Assembly (NCBI RefSeq): GCF_020360975.1 | Contig: NW_025408668.1 | Coordinates: 3,472,001 to 3,536,000, forward strand | From: Hirsutella rhossiliensis | Taxonomy: Eukaryota; Ascomycota; Sordariomycetes; Hypocreales; Ophiocordycipitaceae | Direction: 5' to 3' | DNA length: 64,000 nucleotides | Part shown: piece after piece, positions 1 through 13,226 of the stretch | How positions within the stretch are numbered: the stretch's first letter is position 1 | Layout of the letters: every line of letters starts with the position of its first letter | The notes under the pieces: generated by a model | The model's database searches: none | What the model saw: the letters and a program-made list of their open reading frames with translations, nothing else | What the model was told of the DNA's origin: nothing | Made by a program: the position numbers and the translations under genes

Positions 1-3000
1 TCTTCTAGCCCTATTTACTGTAAAAAGACAGCCAGCTTCTGCTTCGGCAGGGGCTTCGTAAGACCGTCGGCTTTTATTGATGCCGTTGGAACCTAACGGA
101 CGGAAATAAGTCCCCTTTAGACCTCTTAGCGTAACCAATACTAGTGGATATCGATATGCCGTAGCCGGGTCGACAGCTTGCTGTTTTCCTCCGTGAGAAT
201 TCGTATAGTCTACGTGTTATCGCATTCTATAGCTAACGGGGACGGAATTTGCAGTCGTAACGATATTAGCAGCCGGCTAAGGAAAATCGCTTCTTTTAAC
301 GCTTCTAAAAGAGCTAGTAGCTCTGCCTCCGTACTAGAAGTCGTAACGGTAGCTTGCTTCGAAGCTCTCTAAGCAATAGTTCCTCTAAAAAGGGACATAA
401 TATACCCCTGTGAGCTCTTTCTATCTAAGGAATTATCCGTAAAGGACGAATCGCTCGAATAGAGGAAGATTTCGGCAGCTAATTTCTTCCTTTCTTGCCC
501 TCCTAGGCGCAGACTATATAATCTCGTTAAATAGAGATAAAGGATTGCTCTGTCTGCCGCTTCTTAATGCCTAGGGCTAGGATTCTGGTTGTGCCTAGCT
601 AGCCGGGAGACCGTAAAAGAGATATCCGGTCTAGTAGAAATAGCTAAAAAAAGCAGGGAGCCTACCTTCTATTAATATTGGTGTTTCTCTTGCTCCTTAG
701 CTTAAAAGGACGGATTAGGCAAAAGCTCTTCGTCTAATATAGGCGTAGGGAAGCTTCTTATCGAGGGATTAGGGAGGAATTTATAAGCGACCTTATCGAT
801 ATAGGCGTCTTAGGTAAGCTAGATTGTCCGTTAGGACCTATTCCTAAGGATTCGTATCCCTAGGAACCACTTTAGCTCCCCTAGCCTGGTTATCTTATAC
901 CTTTATTGCAGGCCTCGTATAGCCTCCCTAGCAGCAGCTTCTTCCTCTTTCGGTGAGGCTAGATAATGTCGTCGACGTAGAAGACCGTGATTTTACCCTT
1001 CTGCATTATACACGGTTCCTAAGGGACTTTCGTAAAGCCTAGGGCTTCGGGAACCTATTAAATGCTATTGCTAAAGAAGGGTGATCTTCGTAGTCCGTAT
1101 AGAGCTTTCCTAAGCCGTAGAACCTTTCCTGGCTGTTGGAAGCCTAGTAGAAGGCGTATATAGATAACTTCTTCTTCCTCGAGTAGGCAGTTAATAAAGG
1201 CGTTAACTATATCTATCTAATCGAGCTCGAGGTCGAATTCTGCTGCTATAGCCATAAGGGTCCGAAAAGACATCCTAGCTAGGGTGGTTGCCCTAGTAGG
1301 TAAATCCCCTTTTTCCTATTAATTCCTATAGACAACTAGCCGGGCCTTGCACTTTTAAAGGAAGCCGTGTTTATTAGTCTTATAGATAAAGACCCACTTA
1401 CAGCTAAGGACCTGTTTTCCTCTTGCCTTTTCCTTGAGGACCTCTTCGAAAGACCCTATCTCTTCGTATGAGGCTAGGTGGTCTTTCTAGGCCTAGAAAA
1501 ACTGGTCTCTAAAAGGGTGTCTTTCTAGCTGCTTCTGGTTTACTAGTAGGTCCGGGAGGTCTCTTTTATATGCCTTCCTTGCTGATAGCTATGGCTTAAA
1601 GAGCCGGCCTGCTGTGAATGCTCCGTAGGAACCGTCTTCTATAGGCGTTGGATAGAAGTCGGAAAAACGATCGAAATAGGGGAGAGGTTAGTCTTCTTTA
1701 GTATCCGTATCGGGCCCTATACCTTCCTTTGCTTCTCGAAGCAGGGATAAAAAGGCAGCCGGGTAATCCTTTGAGAGAGGTGCCTTTCCTACCCCCTTAG
1801 GGGTCGAGACGGGAAGACTAACTAAAAAAGCTGCTTCTAGATCTTCTTCTTGCGTAGGAGGAGGCGTAGGTAGGTAGGCGTATTCTAGCTCTACCGCTTT
1901 CCTATAGTCTCCTTTTTCGTCTAGATCATCTAATCTAGTAGCTTCCTCTTCTTCTTCTTCGAAGTCGGCGTTATCCTCGACTACTTCGACGTCGGTTTCT
2001 TCTTCTATTTCCTCGTCTAGGGCCTCTTCTTAAGACTGTTAGGAAGGGGGAATTTAGATCTTCTGAATTAGCTGACGTTAAGAGAGTAAGAGGGGCTGTT
2101 GATCCCTCTTTCCGTCGAAGAAGCTAGATTCGTCGAAAATCACATCCCTAGTCGAAATAACCTTCCGTAGAAGAGGAATCTAGATCCGGAAGATATTCGT
2201 AGAATTATAACTAACGAGGTAACTAATAAAGGCTCTCGGATCAAGCTTTCTTTTCTTCTTCCTTTTTAGCTATGCATCGGCAGTCATTGCGTATGCCTTA
2301 TAGCCGTAGGCACGAAGGTGGGCTAGCGAGGCCCTCTTCTTCGTAAAGAGCTCGAGGGGGGATTTCTAGTCTGTTCCTTAGGTAGTCCCTCTAGGGGTCC
2401 GGTTCCGAAGGTAACAGGCGGTCTTAACGACTTCCCTCTAAAGGTCGTGTGGAAGCCTTGCAGTAAGTCTTATTATACGGGCCCTTTCTATTATAGCACC
2501 CCCTGATCTTTCTGCCCCTCCGTTCTAGGCCTAGGTATTCGGTGCTAACGGGAGGGGTAAAATGCCCCTTTTTCGAAGCTAATTTAAGATATCCTTCGTA
2601 AATAGCTCTCCGTTAGACCGTATCTTCTTTACCTCGTAGCCAAAGTAGGATTTTATCTAGTTAACGAAGTCCCGGAGGGCAGACTAGTTATGCTTGCTTA
2701 GGTAGGTCCGTAAGAAATAGGGGAAAACTATCCCTAAAAAGGCGTCTATGAAAAACATTACCCTGACGAAGCTTTCCTGATCCCTAGAGACGTCGGTCTA
2801 ATCGACCTAAATTTCCTTACACGGCTGGTCCGGCCGTAAAGGCGTTTGTCTAGAAATTCGTCTCCTAGTCTTTCCTTAGCCGCAGTATTCGCATTCGACG
2901 GTCTTTGGTCCCCTTATTCGTACGCCCTGTTGTTGTCCTAGCTTATATAAAGCTAAGGGGCCCGGGTGACTAAGTCGTGCGTGCCAAAGAATGCCGTCTC

Positions 3001-4395
3001 CTTGGGCTGCCGGAAGAGGGTCCTTTATAGTAGACCTATTCCTCCTAGCAGGGAAAGCTGACTTCTCGAGTGGTTCCTTCCTAAGGATAGGTCGGAATTC
3101 GAGAATAAATTGACCGAATTTTTCCTCGATGAGCCTAATAGTCTGATTCTTCTAGACTAGCCTCGTAGGCTCAGACGTTATATCCTAGAAGATTCCTTCC
3201 TCTCGAAGAAGGCGGAAGGAAATCAGGCTCGTTGAAAATCGAGGGCAAAAAGCTACCCTTTTTCTTCGAAGAATTCGTATAGATCCGTTAGGTAATTTCA
3301 TCGTAAAATTCACCCTTCCGTATCCCTCTATCCGTACGGTTAATTCCCCGGCAATAAGATATTCCCTTCGTGCCTTCTTAAAGGACCGGAATCGTAAGAG
3401 TGTATTGTATATGTCGAGGGAAGCACTAGAGTCAAGGATAGCTGATTTTCGTAGGGGATAATCGGAGGGCTCTAACGGTTAGTCTTGGCCTTGTTGATCC
3501 GTAGGGAAGACGAAGGCCGGATTTACTATACCAACGATTTTTCCTCGAATTTGCGGTAGCGGCGTTAGTTGCTATTTCTTAGCAACCCGAATCTCGTTTA
3601 TCTTCTTCTGCAACGAGGGGTCCTCCTTAAGAGACTGTTGTACTGTTTCTCGTAGCCTCTTTAAAGGGTTGACTCCTTCGGGTCGGTTTTCCTCGAAGAC
3701 CTGCCAGCAGTCTTCTAGCCGATGGGGCTCTTTGCACGCTTGGCAGGTAGGTCGATTCCTCCTCGTACGTTGTTTCTTCGAGGAATCCTCGTCCCGGTCC
3801 GGAAGGTCTGCTTAAAAACCCCCCCTTTTTACCCCTTATTGCTGATTTTAACGAAGAGGTTCGATTTCGACTAGTTCCCTGATTTTTCGACTAACGGACT
3901 GAAAGGTCTATTGGGGGACTAGTCGGGCCGGTCTGACTGACGGGACCGGGGCCGGGCCCGGAGCAAGATGCGTAGCCGGGGCCGGGGCCGCAGCTGCAGT
4001 TGACGACGGCGTTGAGGCTCTCGAGGGAGGAGGAGCCGAAGGAGCAACAGCCGCAGGGCACTAACGGATTCCGTTATCGCCGTACGAGCAGCCGTTAGTA
4101 GCTTTATCTCGTAAAGGTATTCCTTTCGGTGACTCTCGTAGTCGCCTAAGGCAGCAGAAAAAGCTCTCTGTTGTGCAGAGGTTAGCTCGGAGAAGAGGGT
4201 AGCTCCCTCTATAAAATCCGTTGCCCTAGGACGAAGAGGGGGCTAAAGAGGGTCCTGCTTGTCAGAGAAGACTAAATTGTGGATGGTTCTGTCTACACGA
4301 GCCCGTAGCTCTTTTACCTACTTATCCTAATCTTAGGGCTCTATAAGAATCGTCCTACGGACCGTCGGGACGGCAGAGGAGTCGATTTTCGTCAT
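1..4395 (-). pseudogene. Ty1/copia retrotransposon gag-pol polyprotein (copia-1), RIP-degraded, C-terminal tip beyond the window edge
   Basis: Read on the minus strand from an ATG at 4395 (MTKIDSS), one long frame runs to the left edge, broken mainly by TAG at Trp/Gln positions. Visible domains in order: gag; a CX2CX3HX4C zinc knuckle (about 3750-3705); the GAG_pre-integrase motif WHARLSHP (about 2960-2990) followed by CxxC; integrase core with Asp in VDWTDV (about 2800), SNGELF (about 2605-2620) and NGGAER; reverse transcriptase with FYVDDI (966-979); LGELKWFLGIRIL; and RNase H with TEAELLAL and RHIDIH. Domain order (integrase before RT) defines copia. It would encode the particle protein and the enzymes for reverse transcription and integration. 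The second integrase catalytic Asp is Asn (GAC to AAC, 2612-2614), which fits a TG-to-TA RIP hit. RIP is much lighter here than elsewhere in the window. The frame is still open at base 1, so only the last few codons are missing. Confidence 0.9.
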
Positions 4396-5021
4396 CGTTG
4401 CGAAAGAAGAGGGGGGCAGAAAAGTCGGTTAAAAATCGGCTTTTCTAGTAAGAGGGGTAAAAGGAAGCCACGAGGATGCAAGAAAGGTGCCTTTACAGCA
4501 GCCGGAAGGTATAGGAATACTATTCCTCCGGGCTTATAACTCGTATAGAGAGATGCGAGAAGTGCATAAAAATGCACGAAGGTGAAATTAGAAGTAAGGG
4601 GTCGGACAGGCAGGGCAGAGAGATTTGATTCTTGCGGGAGCAGCAATTGCGGTAGGGGAGTGATTGTTGTATTGCCTTGATTGTCCTTCTTTCCTCTATC
4701 CAATGCCCCTCTTTATACCCTTCTAGCATCTCAATTACCAAAGAAGATCCTGCTTAAAGAAGCTACTAATGTCCTTTCGACTACCGAGCTTTTTGCCGGT
4801 TTTTCCCCTCCTTTCTAGCCGTTGCCGGCACATCCGTCTTATCTCTCGCCACCTCCATAGGAAGCCATCGCCACTTCTGCTTCCCCTTATGCCCCTACCC
4901 TCCTTTCTGCACCTCTTTTCAGCTCCTTCTTCCTTCTTCTATACTAGGTGTTTTTCAGCTTCCTTGGTCCCTCTTACCAAGGGATATCTCCGAGAACTGC
5001 GAAATCAGGCCACGCTTCGCG
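4396..5021 (-). mobile_element. Leader and probable 5' LTR of copia-1
   Basis: This low-RIP, pyrimidine-rich stretch lies directly upstream of the copia-1 start codon and ends where gypsy sequence begins at 5022. It is where the 5' LTR and primer binding site should be. I could not fix exact LTR ends: no clear TG...CA pair with a target duplication is visible, and the 3' LTR lies outside the window. Small open frames here overlap on both strands and look like chance. Confidence 0.5.
4712..4717 (-). promoter_or_regulatory. TATA-box-like element of copia-1 leader
   Basis: The minus strand reads GGGTATAAAGAGG here, about 320 bp upstream of the copia-1 ATG. This is a plausible core promoter inside the LTR. 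It rests on motif and position only. Confidence 0.3.
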
Positions 5022-5632
5022 ATAACTATACCTTATATCGAAGGGTAATAATCTCGCGTATTATATCCTAAGGCGATATAGTAGCTCTAAAGTTAGTTAA
5101 TCTAGTTTACTATGTAAGTATATTAATAGTTACGATATTACTTAGAGTAACGCGATATTATACTAAATAAAAGCTTTTAACGTATAATAACTAGTATTAT
5201 TCTTAAGGGATAAACCTATCGAGGGGTTTATATTAGTAGATATAATAGGGCGTGGTCTAAGTAATAATAAGTATATTATATTAGTAATAAGTTAGAGGTC
5301 GTAGACCGTAGACTATAACTAGGTAATTAAAATTAGAGATAGAATCGTAATAAAGATCTATATTAAAAACTAGAGAGCTATCTATCTAAAGGAGTAAAAG
5401 TAGGTAGCTATATATACCTATAGAGACTATCCTTAGATTATAGGCCTAGCTATAATCCCTAACGTTAGATCGTATAGAGCGTAGTAATCTCGTTAATCCT
5501 AGATTACTTAGATCTCTATAATCCCCTCGATCCTATATTTATTAGATAGTTATACTAACTATTTATCCGTTAGACTATATTACGTGCTTAACGCGGTTAA
5601 CTATTAGCGGCCTAGTAGCCGTGGTCGTAATA
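5022..5632 (-). mobile_element. Ty3/gypsy fragment C: 5' LTR plus 160 bp of internal sequence
   Basis: The sequence matches the 5' end of gypsy A (48952-49562) base by base apart from C/T and G/A changes. It has the 450-bp LTR (5183-5632) and about 160 bp of untranslated leader to its left. Similarity stops at 5021/5022, where the copia-1 leader begins, so the rest of the element is missing or displaced. The outer LTR end at 5632 borders the 3' side of Helitron H0. No second LTR exists to confirm a target duplication. Confidence 0.8.
5183..5632 (-). repeat. 450-bp gypsy LTR (copy C)
   Basis: Same length and end sequences as the LTRs of gypsy A and B. On the minus strand it starts TATTACGACC, the RIP form of TGTTACGACC, and ends near TTATTATA. 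Differences from the other copies are transitions. Confidence 0.85.
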
Positions 5633-6249
5633 TAAGAGTAGCGCGGGATAAGCGCTATCCTCGCTAACGCGCTTAATATTCCTAAGTTAAACCTTATCCC
5701 CTTCTATAAATAGGTCGAGCGCGTCTACTAAGCCCTAGCTTATAATAATCCGGCGATTGCCTTAGTCGACTTCCTCGATAGTAACTACCTATATATATCG
5801 TATAGTAGCTTTATCCTAAGCGTTAAGAATATACTTAAGTACTTTAAGTAGATATCTTAATAATAAATAAATATATAATTTCGGTATATTATTATATATT
5901 ATTTACGGATTCGTTATATTATTCTATATTCTTAAGCTTATTAATAATTATTAAAATACTTCGAATACTTATTAAGTTACTAATATAAACAGCTTAACGG
6001 CTAGATATCTAGCTTAAAGGGTAAATATTATATACTTATATTCGACTTTCTTAAGAAGGACCCCTTAAAACCCCCCTTTTACTTATAGCGGCTAACTAGC
6101 TATATAAACTACTTCCTAGTAAGCTTAGTCTAACTATATACCTTATATTATACCTTCCTCTTCCTTATAGCTTATAGAAGATAACGTTTAGTTATAGTAG
6201 AGTAATAGATATAGTAGATCGCTTAGCTATTAACCCTAACGCCGTTATT
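5633..6249. other. AT-rich RIP-mutated stretch, probable 3' flank of Helitron H0
   Basis: No coding trace is readable. It lies between the gypsy C LTR and the C-terminus of the Helitron helicase, so it may be the Helitron 3' untranslated end. The part around 5850-5990 is nearly pure A/T. I could not see a convincing Helitron 3' hairpin with a CTRR terminus. Confidence 0.4.
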
Positions 6250-9200
6250 AGTTAGTAAGGCGTATCTTTATCCCTATCTTATAGTTAGCCGTAAATATAG
6301 TACGTAGGAAACGTAGGCGTATAACCTTCCGTTAGTATATAGTTATAAAGGCTCTAGCAATTAAAAGGCGCCTTAAGGAGTAGGCCTTAAAGCGAGGTAA
6401 CCTATAAGACGGTAATATAGCTAATACCGGCTTAGAAGTCGCGTATAGCGAGATTAGTAACTATTTTATCCCTTATTAAGCTCTAGTATTTATAAATAGT
6501 AATAGTAAACGCTACGATTAAGGGAAACTATATATAAGTATAGGTCTTATTACTTATAAGGAAGTCTTACCTAAGTAAGAGGATAGGTAATATTTTCCTA
6601 CCCTTATTAGTTATTAGATATAGCGGTCCGTTATAGCTATTAAAGTCTACTATAATAATAGCTAAGAGGTCTTTTAATAGATTAGCGCTAGCGCTTTAAG
6701 GGATATTATATATAGTACCTTAAGCACCGTTAACTAAGCTAGCTAGTTACTATAGATTAGTAGTAAGTATTACCTTAGTACCCTTAGTAATAGGGAACTT
6801 ATTAGATAGATTATTAGTATTATCGCTTAATACCTACCCCGCGCCCTTACCTTAATTCTTTGCCCTTACTTATATTACTAGGGCTTTAAGGTATACTATA
6901 TACTCTTAGTTATATTAGTTAACTTAGGCCTTTATAAAATATACTTATAAAGCGGTCCTAAAGCTATTACTTCTCTCTACGTTAGCCTAGCCTATACCTA
7001 ATTACTAAGGAGGTTCTAGGAGAATATAAATAACTTAATATTACGTAGTTCTTATAACGCTTAATAGAACTAGGCCTAATTATTACTAGCCTAGCGCTAT
7101 ACTATAAGTAGGAATATAGTATAGTTAAATAACTAGTAAGTTACTTACCCTCTCCTTTCTAATAAAGATAGGCTAGTACTAGTTAAATATAAGGGCTTTT
7201 ATTAGACTAATAGTAATTAAAAGAAATCGCTTATTAGTAGGACGCTTATACTATTAAAGAACTTAAGGTTATACTATAGAAAGGCCTACCGTAAACGGGA
7301 ATTAATTCGCGCGAGCTACTTAAGCCTTAGTATACTCTTTTTATCGATAACGAGGTATTTAATATACTATAGGCGGGACTAAAGGGCGGCTACGTCGGCT
7401 AAGGGAAGGTCGGTAAAAGTACCTCCTATTAAGAGGCATAGTAATAAATAAATAGTACTACCCTATATCTAGTTACTTATAACGCCTATTAGCGCTATAT
7501 AGTAAATAGGGCTAAGATTTAGTAGGGCGGCTACTTAAAGATAAGATAAAAGCACCTTAATAAGGAATAACTTACCTATACTACTACTACTATTAATATA
7601 GAGAAGGATTTAAGTAGAACTTTACGCCTAGAAGTAACCTATAAATATATTATATATAAGCCGTTATTATAGATCTAGCGTATTACGCTAGTAAGGGCTA
7701 AGGACCTTTATATTATTAGCTATAAATTAGCTAGTAATAAGGTCTTTTTAGTAGCTATCTTAAAGTTCTAGATATATACCTATATACTATATCTAGTTAT
7801 AATTAATATCGATATTATAGCGGCTAAGAAGGTTAAGACCTTCTTAGGTAAGGGGGTTCCTAGGTAAAAGGGCGGTAAGGCGAATCTAGTCTTTATTATT
7901 AAATTCTTCCTCTATAAGTAGAGCCTTATATTAATTATCTTAGGGTTATAATAAAGTATCTTTTAGCTAACTATAATAGTTATTACTATAACTATAGTAT
8001 AGCTAATAATAAGAGAATACCTTAGCGTAAGAACTAAAAAGCTAGCTATTAACTATAAGGAGATTATTAACCCGCCGATATAAGTAGTTTAATATTAGCT
8101 TTATATAATAGTAATCTAGCTACTATTAACCTTCTAGATTAGCTTAATAGTAAGGAAAGTAAACTAGTATATAAGGCCTACTATTAATATTGCCTAGCTA
8201 CTATAGCTTTTACTTAGAAGGGTCCCTAGGGCGGAAATTCTAGTATTTTAGGAAGGAGATATAGCTTAGGTCCGCTAAGGCTTCTAAGCGTTAGGTATAC
8301 TTTTCGTAAATATTAAGGGCCTTATTAACCTTATCGCTATTAATATAAAAGGAGCGGGAATATCTATTAAGTTTACGATAGTTAATATATAGGTAAGTTT
8401 ATAACCCTTCTTATAATAGTAGGCTAAGGAGTAAGTAGCTAACCTCCTACTTTAAGTAATCCCGCTTAGTAACTAGCTAATTTAAGAGCTTTAATATAAA
8501 GGAAATTAAGGGGTTATAGTCCTTAACCTAGGGTATTAGGGCCCTCTTAATTTAGGTAAAAGACTCGCTCTTCTTTTCTAACTTAAAGTAGTATTTAGCC
8601 GCGTAATCGATTACTTACTATAGACTTATATAAGGCGAAATATTTATATTAGCTAGCTATATAATAGTAAGTAAGCGGTTATAGTAGTTAATCTAGCTAT
8701 TATTCTGCTCGCCCTTAAAGCTTTAGTATTTAAAGTAAGGAACCCTATTAAGGGAGGCTAGTAAGCGCTAGCTATAAGGAAATCTAAAGTAGTACTCTAC
8801 CTACTTAGTATACTTATTAAGCTATATATAGTAATTATTATAATAGTAGCGTTATACGCGGTTTAGTACTATCTATAAGAGCTAAATAGTAAGGGGATAC
8901 TTTAATAGACTACTAATTAAGGGATTCCCTTTTCTAGGAGCTTATATTTACTATAGCTCTAAGTTAACGGCGGATATATAATATCCCTAGATATAGGCGA
9001 ATTACTTATAGGACTAATCGTTATTAAGGTCTAAGTCTAGGTAGCTACTTAGCTAATATAAGCCGTAGTAGTAACTAGAGCCCCTGCCCTACTACTTATA
9101 GCGGCCCTAAGAGTCCGTTAAGTTAAACTTCTACTTTAGGATAATAGTTTTAAATAGCGTATAACGCTTATAAAAGTAGTAAGTAGTAATATAGGCGTTA

Positions 9201-10740
9201 TCCTATAGTAGTTACCGGGATAGAGCTATCCGCGCTACCTTAGGAGCAGTTTACTACTTATTAAATATAGGTATATAACGGTATAGGGATTCCTAGTAGT
9301 AATCGGCTATACTTATAGTAGCGAAAAGGCTAGGTTTACCTAGATTATAAGTATATACTTTTAATTCCTTCTTCTACTTATATTAATACGGCCGGGTGCC
9401 CTTAATTACTATAGCTTAGCGCGTAATTAACTAGATTAAAGCCTAAGCCTCTAGCTCGTTAGGCTTAGCTATCGCTTCCTTAAGGTCGGCGCGGGTAAGG
9501 GGTTAGCGGCGGCTATCGCCTTGCTTAACGAAGTAGTTACTTCGCTTTCGGACCTACGCACGTAATATTATATTAAGGGCGACGAAAGGCTATATCTTAT
9601 AGTAAGTAAAACGTCCGTTATACTATCTTATCGTATAGCTAAGGTAATCCTAGTATATAATGCTCTATAAATAAGGCTCTATAAAGTCGGCCTTACTATT
9701 AAGGTAGAGGGTAGGGAACGTAAGCGATAGTAGCGGCTAAGAACGGTTAAATTCGTCGATAAGGGTCCTACGAATAAAAGGTAGTAGTATCTAATATTAA
9801 GTCTATATACTACGCGGTATATACTTTAGATTAGTTATACGCTTAAGGTTAAGGGTCCTATTAAGAAATCGGGACTATAGAGCGTTTAATTTAGTATTAG
9901 AAATCTATAAATTTAGGATCGCTAATATATTAGTATTGCTAGGGTCCTCTTTTATAACCTCCTTAATAGGGCCTTAAGGAACCTCGCTATTAAGTATATT
10001 AGCTACTTAGCTAGTAATAAAAGTAACTATACTACTATTAAGAGGAATCTAGTATAGGCGATTCTAGCTAATAATACTATTATAATAGCCTAGGTAGTAA
10101 CGCTATAGGTAATATAGCTAGGCTGGTAGGTATAAATAATATACCTAGAAATCGCGAGCAAACTATTGCTAGTAGCGAGGGTCGCCCTCTATATTAAGAG
10201 GCCGTAGGAGGACGATATCTAGCTCTTTAGGTAGGGCTAGGAGCTCTTTAAAAAGCCTACTAACGTTATAAAGGAAGTAAATAATATAGCCCCGATATTT
10301 ATACTAAGCGCCGCGCACCTATAGGACTTTATATATATATTAACCCTAGCGATAAGTATCTCCTTAACTATTATTAGATTAGGTAGATTAGTAAGGACTT
10401 CCTTAAAGTTAAGGTAATTTATAGCGCTAAGGAAGTAAGGCTTATTAAGGGCTTTCTTCCTATCTCGACTAATATAGCGACTATAGATTTTTAAGCTATT
10501 TCGCTTTATATCGAACTATTACTCTTAGTAGCGGATATAACTATATATCTTATCGTTATTTAGGGTAGTATAAAACTCTTATATAAGCTCTTAATCTTCC
10601 TTACTAAGGGCGGGTAGATTAAGGTCCGCTATAAAAGGTAGATTAACTATCCGATTAAACTATCGCTCTTAAAGCTATAGCTATAGCTATAGGTTAAAAG
10701 TACCTTAATAGGTATAACGGCCGCGATAATAATCCTATAA
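6250..10740 (-). pseudogene. Helitron H0 RepHel transposase, RIP-degraded
   Basis: Reading through the stops on the minus strand gives a fungal rolling-circle transposase. From about 10.7 kb leftwards: a DUF6570-type region with paired cysteines (CxxC-like, GICSRC); the Helitron_like_N domain (about 9.6-9.2 kb); the Rep nuclease (about 9.2-8.8 kb) with WGRYE-like and ISAVNPEP-like signatures; then a Pif1-family helicase (about 7.6-6.3 kb) with the Walker A site at 7568-7591, a Walker B-like region and a C-terminal SYxxV motif. The protein would nick, unwind and transfer single-stranded DNA. The HUH motif reads Tyr-Tyr-Tyr (9065-9073) instead of His-x-His, and Walker A ends GKL instead of GKS/T with Gly codons turned to Ser. 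It is the same subfamily as Helitron H4. Frame slips are likely, so the boundaries are approximate. Confidence 0.85.
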
Positions 10741-13226
10741 TAGTAAAGAAGAAGTAGTAGGAAGAGTGTTCTATAGAATCGGCGTGCCTAGAACTACCCT
10801 TAGTAGGCTAAGGGTAGAAGGGATAGGAGAAGGTCCCTTTATAACGCTTAGGATAGATAGCCTTAGTAGAGATCTAAGTAGCTCCTAGAGTATAGAGGCT
10901 AGGCTATAGAATAAGGCAGGCGTGGTAAGAGGTTATAAGCTGTTTATAAACGTAGGCGTTAGCGTAATCCGCCTTAGAAGCGTTAGGTTAGCTAGCGAAT
11001 TAGTTCTCTTTATAGCTTTACGTAGTAGTAGCCTTAAGGCGATTTTTTATATCGCGGTAACGGCGGCTCTAAACTTAGTTACCCGTTCCTTTTAGTATGC
11101 CTTATAGCTAGTATACTATCCTATAAACTTAGTAGTATCCTTTACGCTTTAAAATTTAACTTTAAGTAGGTCTTACTTATAAGTATAGTAGTTATAAACT
11201 ACTTAAGGTATATCGTGCTCTATATAACCGTGTATATATCTACCTCTTAATACCTAGACCGCTAGGTATAGCTTAGAAAGTAAGGCTTTATAAGGGCTAA
11301 TATCTAATACTATAATAGACCTTAATAGGGCGGTTATCTAAAGTAGTTAGATTAGGTCTAAATAATTAAGAGGGAACTAAACTACTTCCTAGAGATAGGG
11401 TAACTAGGGAATATTATAAGGTAAGCTAGCTATAGCGGTAATATATAAACCTAGATACCTATAGTAAACTAGTAGGTTTAATAGATTCGATAGGAAAGGG
11501 AAGCAGCGGCTATCTAAGCTAGTATAAAGAATATAGGGCACGTAGCTTATTAGGCTAGAATTATATTTAGAAGTTCGATAAATAAATTATATTAAAGTAA
11601 AGAAGAACTAAAAGCCCTTAAAGAGCTTACTAGTTACCTAGTTAACGCTTAGGGGTTAATACTTAGGGGTTAGTGCTAAGGCCTTTATTTAGTAGCGTTC
11701 GCGGTCGACTAAATCCTATATAAGTTAAGTATAAGGGAGACTAATTAGCTAATTAGAGGAGGTTTTATACTCTATTCTTTTTAACTAAGTAGAACGCCCT
11801 TTAAGCTAAACGAGGGGAAGGCTCGCTAGCCGCGGCTCGCGTAAAGAGGCCTTTTAGAACGAAGTAGGCGATAAAAGAAGGGATAGGAAAAGCGAGGTTT
11901 AGAGGCGGCGAGAGATAGAGGTATTATATAAGTAAAATCGAGACCGAGTATTAAAGAGGCGGCCTAGACCGCTATAAGGAGATTTACTTTATAAAAGCGT
12001 AAAAGGTATAACGAGAAGGTAGGTTAAGAAGATAGATATAAGTAAGTAATATAGGTCTAGGTAAGTAAAAGGCTTATAGGATTTATAGGTACTAGAACTT
12101 ATAGGTTTTAACTTATTAGGTAAGGAGTATATTAAGGAAGTTTAGTTATATATATAAAAGGGGGAATAAGAGGTAAAGGAAATACCTTATTTAAGTCTCT
12201 TATATTTAAGTTTAAGGATAATAAAACTTATTCCTAGTTATATTATATTTTTATATTAATTAGATTATAGAATATTCTTAGGTAGATATCGGGCGCGGCC
12301 TAGTTTAGTTAAGATTAATATAAGAGGTATAATAGAGTTAGAGATAGATACGTCTAGGTAATTTACTAGCTTAATATCCGTCTTTAACTCTTTAGGATCC
12401 TCCTAAAAAAGAAAAGATTTAATAAAGCTATAACCATCGCCGCTCGTAATTATAGTAGAAGTTTCTAAAGAAAGTCGCTATCTCTTAGTTAGGGTCTAGT
12501 TAGAGTCTAGCAATAATAGGCTTAATATTATTATAATAGGATCGACCGACCTAGATATAGGCGGTATAGAGGGGACGCGGCCTAGGGCGGCCCTAGTTTT
12601 TTTTAGGAGAGGTAAACTTAGCTAATATATCGGTATAGTTAAAGGGATTTCTAACTAAGCGCTTAGGTATCGTTAGTAATAGTTATATTATAAAAGAAGC
12701 TTAGTTAGATATAATAGCCTTATCGAGGAAGGTCTATATATTAAGGACGATAAAGAAGATATAGTCTTACTCGAAGACCGGGGTATACGCTATAATATAG
12801 TAATCTAGTAAGCCGGCGATTTTACCTATATAGGTAAGGAGAGCGTTTAGCTAGAACTAGCTATCGGGCCTCTTAGTTATCCTCTTATATAGGGAGGTCT
12901 AAGGATTAGCGTAAATAGGGAAGATAATAAAAACTTAAAAGGGATTAAAGCCCTTATAGGGTATTTTACCGGGAATCCTAGGATAAATAAAGGTCGAGGG
13001 CTAGATAAAGCCGTAATACCTTAGCTAAGTATTGCTAAGGGCCGCGGCCGAGTTTCTACGTAAAAGGTCACGGCCGGAACCGATAATTAGTCCCGTAAAG
13101 GAGATAATAGGTTATATCGTTAGGAAGGCATCCGCCGAGCTAAGGGTATAAGGAACGACTCTACGGTAATCGTTAGGGAGGGTAGTAGCGAAGGAGAGGT
13201 TAAGGGTATAGACCTATAGCTAGTAG
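10741..13226. other. Heavily RIP-mutated, unassigned stretch
   Basis: CA/TG are almost absent. The left end (about 10.75-11.0 kb) is probably the low-complexity N-terminal part of Helitron H0. From about 12.2 to 13.2 kb the plus strand has a long frame interrupted chiefly by TAG, which suggests a former coding region, but I recognise no domain. A run of eight T lies at about 12598-12605. Confidence 0.4.

Noticed and set aside
178..372. 64-residue plus-strand open frame
   Set aside because: It is antisense to the RNase H region of copia-1, which reads continuously on the minus strand.
4392..5071. Several 70-100-residue open frames on both strands
   Set aside because: They overlap each other in the copia-1 leader/LTR, have low-complexity composition from C/T-rich DNA and show no domain.
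7390..7420. Plus-strand P-loop-like peptide GKVGKST
   Set aside because: The minus strand of the same region reads clearly as the Pif1-like helicase of Helitron H0, so the plus-strand frame is an antisense coincidence.
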